Positions 20,037-28,775 are shown, counted from the first letter of the stretch. The stretch is DNA of 64,000 nt from Kaistella gelatinilytica (GCF_015679325.1 NZ_JADPVI010000003.1:329524-393523), one strand, 5' to 3'. Notes: a model not told the origin generated them from the sequence alone. Translations and numbers: made by a program.

Positions 20037-20507
20037 TTACGGTTTTGCCGTTTCTATTTTTAGACCAATATCTTCAATTCCCTTTAATTGATCGGCTCTC
20101 ATCGCCTGAATAATTCCTATGGAATAATCACCATTTTGGGGGAATTTATAATTTAATTTATACTGAAACAATGTTTCTTTGGTATCGCCAAATCCCTTAC
20201 CGATCCACTCGCCACTTGGTTTTGCTAAAACATAATTTAAAGTATCAATACTTTTCAACTTTGTCTTTGCATCGGAGAAGTTCACAATAAAACGGATGTT
20301 GCTGTACGGATAATCATTATTGTTTCTTACAACAAATATAATATTTTTTGGATTTTGGGCATCGTTTACTTTAAAGTCAAATTTTTGCTCTGCTTTTTTA
20401 TCCCATTTTCCGTTGAGGTTCTTCATATCTACTTTTTCCGAGGAGTTTTTGCAACTCATGAGAAATAGCAAAACGAAAAATACACTCCATATCTTATGCA
20501 TTGTCAT
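20037..20507 (-). CDS. gldH: gliding motility lipoprotein GldH
   Basis: I place the start at the ATG at 20507 (MTMHKIW) or 20501 (MHKIW), because the open frame further upstream is a shadow of the ricT tail. The lipoprotein signal ends at lipobox FLMSC. The mature part has WDKKAEQKFDFKVND, VVRNNNDYPYSNIRFIV and a C-terminal SIGIIQAMRADQLKGIEDIG, matching GldH of flavobacteria. GldH is one of the lipoproteins needed for gliding and type IX secretion-associated motility in Flavobacterium johnsoniae. Its start overlaps the ricT stop by 8-14 bases. Many non-gliding Chryseobacterium relatives also keep gldH. Confidence 0.9.
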   Translation of the reverse strand: MTMHKIWSVFFVLLFLMSCKNSSEKVDMKNLNGKWDKKAEQKFDFKVNDAQNPKNIIFVVRNNNDYPYSNIRFIVNFSDAKTKLKSIDTLNYVLAKPSGEWIGKGFGDTKETLFQYKLNYKFPQNGDYSIGIIQAMRADQLKGIEDIGLKIETAKP

Positions 20508-21858
20508 CACGTTTTGGTGGAAACTTCTTTTTAAATTTTTTCGGCTGTTGAGTCTGAGGCTGGTCAGTTTGTGGTTTCTGATTCTGCACAGGTTTATTTT
20601 GATTCTGCTGATTCTGAGGCGGTTTATTCTGATTCTGTAGATTTCTCTCCGGATTATTTGGCTTTTTCTCAGGCTGATTCGCAGTCGCTTTATTGTCAGG
20701 ATTTTGATTCGGTCGTTGACTATTATTATTATTCGGTTTTTTTCTGTTTGAATTTTTCCCCGAATTTTTGTTTTTTCTTTCGAAACGGTCAATCGTGTTT
20801 TCCTGAATTAAATCTACAGATCTTACCGGAATGTCATGAACCTTAATATCCTCTAATGGCGAGCTTTTCTCTCCATTTTTGTTTTGAGCGAGCATTTTTT
20901 TAACATCCACAACATCTAAATCGTACCATGCCATAGAACGTTCGACATAGGCAAACCACATTTTCTTTTTGAAAACGTCGATCTTAATACAGAACGCTTT
21001 ACCATTTACGGTATCGATGGTTGAAGAAGAAGGTGGGAAATCACTCAGAGCATCCAGATAACTGTCGAGTTCATAATTCAAACAACATTTCAGCTTTCCA
21101 CATTGTCCTGCTAATTTCTGAGGATTAATGCTTAATTGCTGATAACGGGCTGCATTCGTATTCACAGAACGGAAATCGGTTAACCAGGTTGAACAGCACA
21201 GTTCTCTTCCACAAGAACCAATTCCGCCAACTTTTGCAGCTTCCTGTCGGAAACCGATCTGTTTCATATCGATCTTTGTTCGGAAAGTTCCGGCGAATTC
21301 CTTAATTAACTGTCTGAAATCCACTCGGGTATCAGAAGTATAGTAGAAGGTTACTTTTCCGCCATCACCTTGATATTCAACATCGGTAATTTTCATATCG
21401 ATGTTTAAACCGTACGCAATTTTACGGGCCTGAATTTTCACAGGCTCTTCTTTTGCGCGGGATTCCTGCCAAACCTCAATGTCTTTTTGGTTTGCTAACC
21501 GGTAAATTTTCAGAGGATTATCTTCAGTGACGAATTTTTTCTTCATCTGAATTTTAACTAATTCTCCTGTAAGGCTTACTACACCTATATCGTGACCCGG
21601 ACTTGATTCTACTGTGATGACGCTCCCCATGTGGAGCGGTAAATTGTTTACGTTCTTATAAAAAAATTTACGATCGTTCTTGAATCTTACTTCTACAAAA
21701 TCCGTTTGAGACGTTGCAGGATTATTGATATTGGAGAGCCAATCGAAAACGCTTAATTTATAGCTATTCCCGCAGGTATTTACACTTTCACATCCACTCC
21801 CCGATTTTGTTCCGCAGGAATGGCCAGAATCGCCGGATGTTTTGCATCCACAACTCAT
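20494..21858 (-). CDS. ricT: PSP1-domain regulatory iron-sulfur protein RicT (YaaT)
   Basis: This 454-residue protein belongs to the PSP1/YaaT family; the Bacillus member takes part in RNA processing with RicA and RicF. It has a Cys-rich start (MSCGCKTSG, then HSCGTKSGSGC), then the PSP1 core (about 60-330) with the conserved cysteines SCGRELCCSTW and CGKLKCCLNYE. The last ~90 residues are low complexity (Asn, Gln, Pro, Lys) and probably disordered. That tail causes repetitive DNA at 20512-20780. It is the first gene of ricT-gldH-PBP1A, with a -7 box upstream. A role in RNA metabolism in Bacteroidota is unproven. Confidence 0.9.
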   Translation of the reverse strand: MSCGCKTSGDSGHSCGTKSGSGCESVNTCGNSYKLSVFDWLSNINNPATSQTDFVEVRFKNDRKFFYKNVNNLPLHMGSVITVESSPGHDIGVVSLTGELVKIQMKKKFVTEDNPLKIYRLANQKDIEVWQESRAKEEPVKIQARKIAYGLNIDMKITDVEYQGDGGKVTFYYTSDTRVDFRQLIKEFAGTFRTKIDMKQIGFRQEAAKVGGIGSCGRELCCSTWLTDFRSVNTNAARYQQLSINPQKLAGQCGKLKCCLNYELDSYLDALSDFPPSSSTIDTVNGKAFCIKIDVFKKKMWFAYVERSMAWYDLDVVDVKKMLAQNKNGEKSSPLEDIKVHDIPVRSVDLIQENTIDRFERKNKNSGKNSNRKKPNNNNSQRPNQNPDNKATANQPEKKPNNPERNLQNQNKPPQNQQNQNKPVQNQKPQTDQPQTQQPKKFKKKFPPKRDDNA

Positions 21859-21880
21859 ATTTTTATATATCTAATTGTTG

Positions 21881-21888
21881 CAAATTTA
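21881..21888 (-). promoter_or_regulatory. -7 box upstream of ricT
   Basis: On the minus strand the sequence is TAAATTTG, 22 bases before the ATG, and it would drive the ricT-gldH-PBP1A unit. The 387-base divergent gap is otherwise very AT-rich and holds no gene I can support. Confidence 0.5.
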
Positions 21889-22218
21889 GTATAAATTTAT
21901 TTTGTTTAATTCAATGTAGAAATATTTTAAGCAATAGTTTTTCAAATTTCAATAAATAATATGTTTTCTTACGAAATTATTAAACAATTCGATATTATTA
22001 TGCAAATCATACAATTTAAAATTGCTTAATTTCTTTGTTTTTACTGAGATTATTTAAATTAAACTAAAACTTTTTACATAATCATCGAATATTAAAAACG
22101 ACCATAAATACTAATGAAACCGATGGTTTTCGGTTTGATAAATATTAAACAGAGTAAGCAAAATGAAATTTGTTTAAAAAGAATTATGATTTGTTAACAG
22201 TTGTTGAAAAAATAATTT

Positions 22219-22226
22219 TATATTTG
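22219..22226 (+). promoter_or_regulatory. -7 box upstream of the FadL-family gene
   Basis: TATATTTG matches TAnnTTTG, 19 bases before the ATG at 22246. TTG triplets at 22201 and 22204 could act as the upstream element, but the spacing is short. Confidence 0.5.
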
Positions 22227-22245
22227 GCACATTAATAATGATTAT

Positions 22246-23484
22246 ATGAAAAAAATTGTTGTAACAACAGCACTATTGGCAGGGGTTTTATCTTACGCAG
22301 GTGGCTTTCGGGTTTCTTTGCAGGGAGTAAAACAATTGGCAATGGCTCACACGAGCGCACATGCAGAAGACGCAAGTGTTACTTTCTTCAATCCGGCAGG
22401 TATGTCTTTCATCCCCGCTAAGTTAAGTGTAGCAGCCGGTGGTTTTGGCGCAAAATCGATCGTCACTTATCAGAATTTATCAACACTGCAATCTTACGAA
22501 ACTAATAATCCAATCGGAACTCCGGTTTATGCTGCTGTAGCATATAAAATTATGGATAATATTTCTGTAGGTTTTAATTTCTCAACTCCCTTTGGAAGTA
22601 CTATTGAATGGCCAAATGACTGGGCTGGAAGAGAAATCGTACAAAGACTTGAGCTGAAAGCTTATTATTTCCAACCGATGGTTTCCTTCAAACTGGCGCC
22701 GTGGGTATCTCTTGGAGGTAGTTACATCTATGCTAGAGGAAGTGTAAACTGGGACAAAGCAGCTACTCAATTAGGTGGAACGCTTAATCTAAAAGATGAT
22801 AAAGCATCTGGAAGCGGTTTCGGATTAGGATTTTATTTCCGACCAAGTGAAAAACTGGACGTAAGTATCGCATACCGTTCTCCAATTGATATGGAAGCAA
22901 AAAATGGAGTAGTAAGTTTTAATATTTCTCCTGCATTATATCCTGCTTTAGGTCTGGATGCTGCCGGTAAAGATTCTTTCAAAGCAACATTGCCTTTGGT
23001 AGATGAATATACAATTGGGGTAACTTATAAAGTAACTCCGAAATGGTTAGTTTCCGGAGATTTCAACTACAGTGGATGGGATCGTTATAATAGTCTAACT
23101 TTAGATTTTGCTAACGCACCAATTGGTAATCAGCCCACTGATCCAACAGTTTTGGTAAGTCCAAAGAATTTCCAGAGTACACAGACATGGAGATTTGGAA
23201 CTCAATATCAGGTGAGCGAAATGATTGCTGCCCGTGCAGGATATTATTACGATGAATCGCCTTATACGGACGAAAACTTCCAGGCTGAAACACCATCTTT
23301 TGACTCCAACGTTATTACTGCAGGTTTAGGATTTAAATTTGCTAAAGGATTCGGAGTAGATGTTGCAGGTGCACTTGCGCTTCCAAAAAGCAGAGACGTG
23401 AAAAACGCTTATAACAACTTCTATGGCCAGGCGAAAGCGAAAGCATATTACTTTGGTTTAGGATTATCTTACAACGCATTTTAA
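22246..23484 (+). CDS. FadL/OMPP1-family outer-membrane transport protein
   Basis: This 412-residue protein has a signal peptide (MKKIVVTTALLAGVLSYAGG) and the FadL hallmark near the N-terminus: GGFRVSLQGVKQLAMAHTSAHAEDASVTFFNPAGM read in parts, with the NPAGM motif of the hatch domain. A 14-strand-type barrel follows (GGSYIYARGSV, GFGLGFYFRPSEKLDVSIAYRSP), ending in an aromatic (LSYNAF). FadL proteins let long-chain fatty acids or other hydrophobic molecules cross the outer membrane. It is followed 15 bases later by an SGNH-hydrolase lipoprotein gene, so the pair may release acyl chains and take them up. Confidence 0.93.
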   Translation: MKKIVVTTALLAGVLSYAGGFRVSLQGVKQLAMAHTSAHAEDASVTFFNPAGMSFIPAKLSVAAGGFGAKSIVTYQNLSTLQSYETNNPIGTPVYAAVAYKIMDNISVGFNFSTPFGSTIEWPNDWAGREIVQRLELKAYYFQPMVSFKLAPWVSLGGSYIYARGSVNWDKAATQLGGTLNLKDDKASGSGFGLGFYFRPSEKLDVSIAYRSPIDMEAKNGVVSFNISPALYPALGLDAAGKDSFKATLPLVDEYTIGVTYKVTPKWLVSGDFNYSGWDRYNSLTLDFANAPIGNQPTDPTVLVSPKNFQSTQTWRFGTQYQVSEMIAARAGYYYDESPYTDENFQAETPSFDSNVITAGLGFKFAKGFGVDVAGALALPKSRDVKNAYNNFYGQAKAKAYYFGLGLSYNAF

Positions 23485-23499
23485 GATTTAAATTTAATT

Positions 23500-24969
23500 A
23501 TGAAAAAAATATTAATATCAACAATAGCTGTTTCAGCCTTATTATTTACAGTAGGTTGTAAAACAGACTTTGATACCGATGTAAGTAGCATCGTAGTTAC
23601 AAAGGGAGATGCCGATTTTACAAAATTTGTATCTGTAGGTAACTCATTAACATCTGGTTATAGAGATGGAGCTTTATATATTGACGGGCAAAATGAATCT
23701 TTCCCATCGATGATGGCTAAACAAATGGCATTAGCTGGTGGAGGAGCTTTCAAACAACCTTTAATGGGTGACAATTTAGGCGGAATAAAAGCCGTAGGAT
23801 TTTTGGACAAACTTGAACTAAAAGTTGTTAATGGAGCTTTAGGTCCAGTTAGAAACGAGGATCCGGCAAAAATAATGGGAACTACAACACTGGCAAATAT
23901 CTTTAGCGCAGGTCCTTACCAAAACATGGGTGTTCCGGGTGCGAAATCTTTCCATTTGGGTGCAGCAGGTTATGGTAATCCGGCAGGTTTATCTTTAGGA
24001 CTTGCTAATCCCTATTTTGTGAGATTTGCTTCCAGTGCAACAGCTTCTGTAATCGGTGATGCTGTAGCTCAGGCGCCGACATTTTTCTCTCTTTGGATCG
24101 GAAATAACGATGTTCTTTCTTATGCAACAAGTGGTGGAGCGGGTGTTGACCGAACAGGAAACACAAATCCAGCAACTTATGGTGGAAATGATATTACAGA
24201 TCCAGGTGTAGTAGCATCAGTAATTAGTGGTTACGTAAATGCGTTAACTGCAGGTGGTGCAAAAGGAGTTATTGCAAATATTCCTAACGTAACTTCCATT
24301 CCTTATTTTACCAGAGTTCCTGCACTGCCAATTCCAGGTGCTCCAGCAACGGTTGCTGCTCTAAATGCAGGTTACGCACAATATAACGGCGGTTTAGGTC
24401 AGGCAAAAGCGGCATCTTTAATTACACAGGCCGAGTACGATCAAAGATTTATCAAATTTACATTAGGCGTTGCGAACGGTGCTGTGATCGTAGATAAAGA
24501 TCTTACAAACTTATCAGCATTGGGTCTTCCATCTTACAGACAGACTACTGCGAGAGATTATATTTTATTACCAGCTTCAAGCGTGTTAAACCCAACAGCA
24601 GGTGGTGGAACTTCCGTTCCGTTAGCTGATGGATATGTACTGACAGAAAAAGAAACTGCGAAAGTTATAACAGCAACTGCAGCATATAATGTAGCCATCA
24701 AAGCGATCGCTGATGCAAAAGGTTTAGCGTTTGTTGATGCAAATGCTAAAATGGTACAACTTTCTTCAATGTCAGGAATACAGTATGACGGTGTAAAGTA
24801 TACTGCTACATTTGTAACAGGAGGAACTTTCTCTCTTGATGGAGTTCACCTTACAGGAAGAGGTTACGCTTTAATAGCGAACGAATTTCTAAGAGTAATT
24901 AACCAAAAGTATAAATCAACATTACCAATGGTAGATATCAATTCTTATAGTGGAGTTAAGTTTCCATAA
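23500..24969 (+). CDS. SGNH/GDSL-type hydrolase lipoprotein
   Basis: This 489-residue lipoprotein (lipobox FTVGC near residue 20) has the SGNH blocks. Block I is SVGNSLTSGYRDG, where the usual GDS is GNS. Block III is WIGNNDVLSYA. Block V, with the catalytic Asp-His, is LDGVHLTGRGYALIANEF. Family members are esterases, lipases or acetylhydrolases acting outside the cytoplasm. The block I change keeps the nucleophile Ser. It ends at a strong terminator and follows the FadL gene by 15 bases, which supports a lipid-related role. Confidence 0.87.
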   Translation: MKKILISTIAVSALLFTVGCKTDFDTDVSSIVVTKGDADFTKFVSVGNSLTSGYRDGALYIDGQNESFPSMMAKQMALAGGGAFKQPLMGDNLGGIKAVGFLDKLELKVVNGALGPVRNEDPAKIMGTTTLANIFSAGPYQNMGVPGAKSFHLGAAGYGNPAGLSLGLANPYFVRFASSATASVIGDAVAQAPTFFSLWIGNNDVLSYATSGGAGVDRTGNTNPATYGGNDITDPGVVASVISGYVNALTAGGAKGVIANIPNVTSIPYFTRVPALPIPGAPATVAALNAGYAQYNGGLGQAKAASLITQAEYDQRFIKFTLGVANGAVIVDKDLTNLSALGLPSYRQTTARDYILLPASSVLNPTAGGGTSVPLADGYVLTEKETAKVITATAAYNVAIKAIADAKGLAFVDANAKMVQLSSMSGIQYDGVKYTATFVTGGTFSLDGVHLTGRGYALIANEFLRVINQKYKSTLPMVDINSYSGVKFP

Positions 24970-24993
24970 TTAAGTTTGAAAATATTCATACAT

Positions 24994-25030
24994 AAAACCA
25001 CTTGAGATTCCTCGGGTGGTTTTATTTTTT
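24994..25030 (+). terminator. intrinsic terminator after the FadL/SGNH unit
   Basis: aaaaccacttgag pairs with ctcgggtggtttt (two G-U pairs on the RNA), followed by tatttttt. It lies 25 bases after the stop. Confidence 0.85.
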
Positions 25031-25038
25031 TAAATTTG
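25031..25038 (+). promoter_or_regulatory. -7 box upstream of prs
   Basis: TAAATTTG directly follows the terminator T tract and precedes the prs ATG at 25058 by 19 bases. Confidence 0.5.
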
Positions 25039-25057
25039 TGCATCTAAAAAAGTAAAA

Positions 25058-25996
25058 ATGGCTGACCAAGCAAGTTATTTGTTTTCCACGAGGACCAGTA
25101 AAGTCTTAGCGGAAAAAATCGCCCACTTCTATGGGCAGGAATTAGGAAAGATTAAAGTACAGGAATTTAGCGACGGCGAGTTTGAGCCCGTTCTCGATGA
25201 ATCTGTACGCGGCGGAAGAGTTTTTCTCATCGCCTCTACTTTTCCACCAGCAGACAATCTTCTGGAGTTATTACTGATGATTGATGCCGCAAAGCGTGCC
25301 TCAGCAAAAAGTATTACAGTCGTTCTTCCTTATTACGGTTTGGCAAGACAGGACCGAAAAGATCAGCCAAGAGCACCGATCGGAGCTAAATTAGTCGCTA
25401 ATCTGTTAACTGCAGCCGGAGCAACCAGAGTCATGACGATGGATCTTCATGCGGATCAGATTCAGGGATTTTTCGAAATTCCAGTGGATCATCTTTATGC
25501 TTCTACTTTATTTATCGACCACATTTTATCATTAAACCTTCCAAATTTAACCATCGCTTCTCCGGATATGGGTGGTGCAAAAAGGGCAAAAAATTACGCC
25601 GGTCATCTGGGAGCAGAAGTTGTAATTTGCTATAAAGAAAGAAAAAAAGCCAATGTAGTTGACGAAATGTTCCTTATTGGAGATGTAAAAGACCGAAATG
25701 TAATTCTCATCGATGACATGATCGATACCGCCGGAACTTTGTGCAAAGCAGCAGATATTTTAATGGCAAATGGAGCCAAGAGTGTACGAGCAATGGCATC
25801 TCACGGAGTTCTTTCTGGGAAAGCCTACGAAAATATCGAGAAATCTGCTCTTTCCGAAGTAATTGTAACCGACAGCATTCCCATTAAAACCGAACTTTCT
25901 TCCAAAATAAAAGTACTTTCCTGTGCGGAACTTTTCGCCGATGTGATGCGAATGGTTCACGAACACAAATCAATCAGTGAGAAATTCATTATTTAA
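25058..25996 (+). CDS. prs: ribose-phosphate pyrophosphokinase
   Basis: This enzyme makes PRPP from ribose 5-phosphate and ATP for nucleotide, His, Trp and NAD synthesis. The 312-residue protein has the family blocks EFSDGEFEPVLDESVRGGRVFL, YYGLARQDRKDQPRAPIGAKL (ATP loop), MDLHADQIQGFF, the flexible-loop lysines around CYKERKKANV, and the PRPP-binding signature VILIDDMIDTAGTLCKAA. The length is normal. rplY follows after 45 bases with its own -7 box. Confidence 0.97.
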   Translation: MADQASYLFSTRTSKVLAEKIAHFYGQELGKIKVQEFSDGEFEPVLDESVRGGRVFLIASTFPPADNLLELLLMIDAAKRASAKSITVVLPYYGLARQDRKDQPRAPIGAKLVANLLTAAGATRVMTMDLHADQIQGFFEIPVDHLYASTLFIDHILSLNLPNLTIASPDMGGAKRAKNYAGHLGAEVVICYKERKKANVVDEMFLIGDVKDRNVILIDDMIDTAGTLCKAADILMANGAKSVRAMASHGVLSGKAYENIEKSALSEVIVTDSIPIKTELSSKIKVLSCAELFADVMRMVHEHKSISEKFII

Positions 25997-26007
25997 AAAA
26001 AAATTGG

Positions 26008-26015
26008 TACATTTG
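26008..26015 (+). promoter_or_regulatory. -7 box upstream of rplY
   Basis: TACATTTG fits TAnnTTTG, 26 bases before the rplY ATG, within the prs-rplY gap. Confidence 0.5.
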
Positions 26016-26041
26016 CACCCTTAAAATTTTTATAATACATT

Positions 26042-26698
26042 ATGAAATCTATCACAATTCAAGGTACAAAAAGAGAAAGCGTAGGTAAGAAATCTACAAA
26101 AGCTTTGCGCGATGCTGAATTAGTTCCTTGTGTTGTTTACGGAGGTGCCGAAACCCTAAATTTTTCTGCTGAAGAAAGATCTTTCAAAGGTTTGGTTTAT
26201 ACTCCCGAAGCACACACGGTATCAATTGAGGTTGACGGAAAAACAATTCCAGCAATCCTTCAAGACATCCAGTTTCACCCATTAACAGACAAAATCTTAC
26301 ACGCTGATTTCTATCAGATGTCAGATGACAAACCTGTCGTTATGGAAGTTCCTGTAGCACTTACAGGTCGTTCAAAAGGTGTTGTTGCAGGGGGATCTCT
26401 AAGACAGTCTTTCAGAAAATTGAAAGTAAAAGCACTTCCTGGTAACTTACCGGATGAAATCGTTGTTGACGTTACTTCTTTGAAAATCGGAGGTAAACTT
26501 TACGTAGGCGACATCAAAACCAATAATTTCAGTTTCATGCATCCAGACAACGCCGTAGTTGTTGCTGTTAAGATGTCTAGAACTGCTCTTAAAGGTGGTG
26601 CTGCTGGAGACGATGAAGAAGATGAGGCAGAAGCTGCAGAAGTTAAGGATCAATCTCCAGATGTTCCGACTACTGAAGAGAAATCTACTGAAGCATAA
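26042..26698 (+). CDS. rplY: 50S ribosomal protein L25/general stress protein Ctc
   Basis: This 218-residue long form of L25 (TL5/Ctc type) binds 5S rRNA. The N-terminal L25 domain (about 1-95) starts [20 protein letters not shown] and contains PCVVYGG and [23 protein letters not shown]-terminal beta domain (about 100-185) has [18 protein letters not shown]. An acidic tail ([12 protein letters not shown]) closes the protein. The prs-rplY order is common in bacteria. A terminator follows. Confidence 0.96.
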   Translation: MKSITIQGTKRESVGKKSTKALRDAELVPCVVYGGAETLNFSAEERSFKGLVYTPEAHTVSIEVDGKTIPAILQDIQFHPLTDKILHADFYQMSDDKPVVMEVPVALTGRSKGVVAGGSLRQSFRKLKVKALPGNLPDEIVVDVTSLKIGGKLYVGDIKTNNFSFMHPDNAVVVAVKMSRTALKGGAAGDDEEDEAEAAEVKDQSPDVPTTEEKSTEA

Positions 26699-26716
26699 AA
26701 TTTTCTCAGAATTTAC

Positions 26717-26753
26717 AAATTCCCGCTCATTCATTTGAACGGGAATTTTTTAT
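26717..26753 (+). terminator. intrinsic terminator after rplY
   Basis: aaattcccg (26717-26725) pairs with cgggaattt (26740-26748), followed by T-rich sequence. Confidence 0.85.
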
Positions 26754-26762
26754 TTCAGGAGC

Positions 26763-26870
26763 AACCAAAATTTCTCTATTTCCCACAGGTGTTCCTACTT
26801 TCACTACTCGCTTCCCGCTCAAATGCAGCGGGAGAGCTCAAACAGACCGTTCAATCAGGGCTAAAATAAA
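26763..26870 (-). repeat. dispersed intergenic repeat, diverged copy
   Basis: Read on the minus strand, the segment begins TAGCCCTGATTGAACGG, has a cccgct/agcggg inverted pair in the middle, and continues AAGCGAGTAGTGAAAG. It shares the GCCC(C/T)GATTGnA(A/G) start with the element at 8757-8842, but the rest has diverged. Confidence 0.4.
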
Positions 26871-26965
26871 GATTTATTTCTTTTCCGAAAGAATTCAATT
26901 GGATTCATCAATTTAAAACACATTCATATATTTTCCTTATTTTTACCAGACCCGAAAACCAGATC

Positions 26966-27595
26966 GTGTCTAAAAAATTATTATATATCATCCTTTTTTG
27001 CACCAGTTACTTTCTGCATGCACAGCAAAACGACGAATTTGTCTCCGCAAAGAAATTCTTTGACTATCAGCGGTTTATGCTCAACAATGAATTCAAAAAG
27101 AAATTTGATCTGGAAAAGGAAGTTCCAAAAAAATTGGGCATTAAAAAAGATTTTTCAGAATTCATGATGAAACTCGACAGCATACAAAATACTGCGTTCA
27201 TCGGAACCCTGATCAAAGTGAAAAACCGCGAAGACTTAGCAAGTCGAACCCATAAAAGTCCATCACCAGTTTCCGCCGAAAATCCTGAAAAAGCCTTCCT
27301 GGAAGATCATGCACAATATCCGGGCGGATTTAATACGCTGAGAAAGCAAGTTGCCGATCTGTTTTATACAGAAGCTATTTTGCCCGATCAGAAAGTCATC
27401 AAAACCAATGTCGTATTCGTAGTCGAAAAAGATGGAACAATCAGTTCTGTACACGCAGAAGGAGATCATTTCGCCTTCAACCGACAAGCAGAAATTGCCA
27501 TGTATCTTTTACCGGAGAAATTTTCTCCCGCAATAATCAACGGAACTGCAGTTCGCTACAGATTCCGACTTCCTTTAGCAATGAATTTTGAATAA
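26966..27595 (+). CDS. secreted TonB-C-like domain protein, first of a tandem pair
   Basis: This 209-residue protein uses a GTG start followed by a signal peptide (MSKKLLYIILFCTSYFLHAQ). The N-terminal half is Lys-rich and helical. The C-terminal ~100 residues begin at YPGGFNTLRKQVADLF and include VVFVVEKDGTISSVHAEGD and a closing strand VRYRFRLPLAM. That pattern matches the TonB C-terminal-like beta domain found in many Bacteroidota periplasmic proteins, but without the proline-rich linker and membrane anchor of a true TonB. The next gene is a paralogue overlapping by one base (TAATG). A third relative is the cassette gene at 63166-63831. Confidence 0.75.
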   Translation: MSKKLLYIILFCTSYFLHAQQNDEFVSAKKFFDYQRFMLNNEFKKKFDLEKEVPKKLGIKKDFSEFMMKLDSIQNTAFIGTLIKVKNREDLASRTHKSPSPVSAENPEKAFLEDHAQYPGGFNTLRKQVADLFYTEAILPDQKVIKTNVVFVVEKDGTISSVHAEGDHFAFNRQAEIAMYLLPEKFSPAIINGTAVRYRFRLPLAMNFE

Positions 27596-28206
27596 TGATT
27601 AGTAAAATAATAGCAGTTGTTTTTTGTGCAACAACAAGTTTCGTCTTCAGTCAGCAAACGAAACAGTTGAAGATCATAAAGCAGAAGTACGATATAGAGG
27701 TCGAAAAATACAGTAAGATCTGTGAGGCCGATCTAAAGAAGACCAACTTGTCAGAGGAAAAAAGAAATATTTCTGATCGATGCAGAAATGCGATTTCCCT
27801 CATCAATTCTAAAAGAAACCGGGAAAACCTGCAGGAATTAGCACGTATAAAAGCTGAAGGTACGGGAAATAATATCGCTGGTTCTACCGAAGATTTAGAA
27901 TTTAGTAAACAATCAGAAGAAATTCCTGAATATCCGGGCGGATTTAATCAGTTCAGAAGTGAAGTCGGTAATAATTTTGATACGGAGGCAATCGCAGGCG
28001 ATGGAGTATTCAGATGTGAGATCACATTTGTCATCGAACGTGACGGATCTATAACAGAAGTTAAAGCTGGCGGAAACAACAGCGATTTCAATACCCAAGC
28101 TGAGCTTGCAGTATATTTAGTTGAAAATAAATTTTCAGTAGCAAAATTAAATGGAATTCCTGTGAGATATAGAATGAGACTTCCCTTAAGTTTATCTTTT
28201 GAGTAA
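27595..28206 (+). CDS. secreted TonB-C-like domain protein, second of a tandem pair
   Basis: This 203-residue protein has a signal peptide (MISKIIAVVFCATTSFVFSQ). A helical, charged region with two cysteines (ICEADLKK, RCRNAIS) is followed by a C-terminal domain of the same layout as its neighbour: YPGGFNQFRSEVGNNF, EITFVIERDGSITEVKAGG, VRYRMRLPLSLSFE. It overlaps the preceding gene by one base, so the pair is translationally coupled and probably arose by tandem duplication. The periplasmic role is unknown. Confidence 0.75.
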   Translation: MISKIIAVVFCATTSFVFSQQTKQLKIIKQKYDIEVEKYSKICEADLKKTNLSEEKRNISDRCRNAISLINSKRNRENLQELARIKAEGTGNNIAGSTEDLEFSKQSEEIPEYPGGFNQFRSEVGNNFDTEAIAGDGVFRCEITFVIERDGSITEVKAGGNNSDFNTQAELAVYLVENKFSVAKLNGIPVRYRMRLPLSLSFE

Positions 28207-28231
28207 ATACTGATTTCAAAACTTCCATCAT

Positions 28232-28274
28232 CCATCATCCAACACCCAACACCCAACACCCAACATCCAACATT
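28232..28274 (+). repeat. short tandem repeat of cccaaca-type heptamers
   Basis: After two ccatcat units, the heptamer cccaaca (variants tccaaca) is repeated about five times just before tadA. Such arrays can change length by slippage. It ends 6 bases before the tadA ATG and could alter the leader of that gene. Confidence 0.75.
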
Positions 28275-28280
28275 GACGCT

Positions 28281-28712
28281 ATGTTTACCGACGAATATTT
28301 CATGAAAATGGCTTTACAGGAAGCTCAAATTGCTTTGGAGAAAGATGAGGTTCCCATCGGTTGCATCATCGTCTCCAACAACAGAATTTTAGCCAAAGCG
28401 CATAATCTTACCGAAACATTAAATGACGTTACAGCCCATGCAGAAATGCAGGCGATCACGTCAGCTGCGAATTTTCTGGGTGGGAAATATTTGCAGAATT
28501 GTACGCTTTATGTTACTCTCGAACCGTGTGTAATGTGTTGCGGAGCTTTGAACTGGTCTCAGATTTCAAAAGTTGTGATCGGCGCAAGAGATGAGCAAAA
28601 AGGTTTTATCAATAAAAATTTACAGCTTCATCCTAAAACCGAAATTGTTTTAGGAGTTATGGAACACGAATGTTCGGTGATCGTAAAAGAATTTTTTAAA
28701 AGTAAAAGATAA
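28281..28712 (+). CDS. tadA: tRNA adenosine(34) deaminase TadA
   Basis: TadA converts A34 to inosine in tRNA-Arg(ACG). The 143-residue protein has the zinc and proton-shuttle motif TAHAEMQAI (His53, Glu55) and the second zinc motif EPCVMCCGAL (Cys83, Cys86). VPIGCIIV and the C-terminal helical KEFFKSKR are typical. The heptamer repeat lies directly upstream of the ATG. Confidence 0.95.
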   Translation: MFTDEYFMKMALQEAQIALEKDEVPIGCIIVSNNRILAKAHNLTETLNDVTAHAEMQAITSAANFLGGKYLQNCTLYVTLEPCVMCCGALNWSQISKVVIGARDEQKGFINKNLQLHPKTEIVLGVMEHECSVIVKEFFKSKR

Positions 28713-28718
28713 GTTTTT

Positions 28719-28775
28719 GGGTCAATTCCTGCGGGTGAATTCTTTCAGGTCAATTTTCTATGAGTGAATTCTTTT
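28719..28775 (+). repeat. two-copy direct repeat after tadA
   Basis: Two imperfect copies of about 27-30 bases follow each other: ggtcaattcctgcgggtgaa... and ggtcaattttctatgagtga..., both ending gaattcttt. Further short pieces (ccattcacc, attcaccattcactc) appear up to 28850. This is non-coding filler between convergent tadA and coaX. Confidence 0.55.

Noticed and set aside
20512..20780. Simple DNA repeat array of its own
   Set aside because: The repetitive DNA is explained by the Asn/Gln/Pro-rich C-terminus of RicT.
20508..20792. N-terminal basic extension of GldH
   Set aside because: The residues (Arg/Ile-rich) are a frame shadow of the low-complexity ricT tail; the lipoprotein signal begins at 20507 or 20501.
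26966..28206. Energy-transducing TonB proteins
   Set aside because: The C-terminal domain resembles TonB-C, but there is a cleavable signal peptide, no membrane anchor and no proline-rich spacer.
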